Source of the DNA: an uncultured Lachnospiraceae bacterium
Lineage (GTDB): Bacteria; Bacillota_A; Clostridia; Lachnospirales; Lachnospiraceae
Length of the DNA: 5,466 bases
Direction: 5' to 3'
Assembly (NCBI GenBank): GCA_902783205.1
Contig: CACZQE010000282.1
Span: 1 to 5,466 of the forward strand
Part shown: positions 5,437-5,466 of the stretch, one piece after another
How the letters are laid out: each line of letters opens with the position of its first letter
Position numbering within the stretch: position 1 is the first letter of the stretch
Position numbers and translations under genes: made by a program
The notes under the pieces: generated by a model
Told to the model about the DNA's origin: nothing
Seen by the model: only the letters and a program-made list of their open reading frames with translations
Database searches by the model: none

Positions 5437-5466
5437 TTATTCCCCGATGATGCGGATTCTCTCACA
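5437..5466 (-). CDS. possible 3' end of an upstream minus-strand gene
   Basis: On the minus strand one frame runs from the right edge for nine codons to a TAA at 5439-5437, giving CERIRIIGE. It would end 15 bases before the TadE-like ATG, consistent with the close packing of the operon. A second frame also stays open and would stop at 5420-5418, overlapping that ATG (ATGA). Nothing in either short tail identifies a product, so only the existence of an upstream operon gene is suggested. Confidence 0.25.
   Translation of the reverse strand, partial: CERIRIIGE

Overview
The window looks like a chromosomal segment of a Clostridia-type Firmicute, most likely a Lachnospiraceae-like gut anaerobe. 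The reasons are the conserved dnaX-ybaB-recR order, strong Shine-Dalgarno (SD) sequences, use of TTG starts, a base composition near half GC, and a Tad-type pseudopilin cluster with an FHA protein whose N-terminal half resembles DUF6382. The assignment rests on gene content and protein character, not on a database comparison.

Left part (1-1402, plus strand): the 3' end of dnaX (DNA polymerase III gamma/tau), then the nucleoid-associated protein gene ybaB/ebfC, then recR. This is a replication and recombination-repair operon. ybaB and recR overlap by one base (TGATG), and the glycine-rich tail of YbaB encodes the SD of recR. At the very left edge an A-rich lysine-codon run in dnaX is followed directly by a -1-frame TGA, which resembles the E. 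coli gamma/tau frameshift site.

Middle (1403-1590): a gene-free convergent junction. It holds a long, almost perfect inverted repeat flanked by A and T runs, which is a good bidirectional terminator, and a short tandem repeat.

Right part (1591-5421, minus strand, read right to left): a tightly packed four-gene set. It consists of a TadE-like pseudopilin with a duplicated C-terminal Cys/His minidomain, a second smaller TadE/TadF-like pseudopilin, a membrane protein with a DUF6382-like domain, two membrane helices and a C-terminal FHA domain, and a rhomboid intramembrane serine protease. Gaps are 7 to 33 bases and no terminator separates the genes, so one transcript entering from beyond the right edge is likely. 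Both pseudopilins show G|xxxxE prepilin-peptidase signatures. A coherent reading is an envelope pseudopilus module with phosphothreonine-sensing regulation and an intramembrane protease; that functional link is inference. The most interesting element is the duplicated, probably zinc-binding minidomain on the pseudopilin. As I recall, that minidomain is seen on secreted nucleases and ComEC-type proteins, which hints at contact with DNA.
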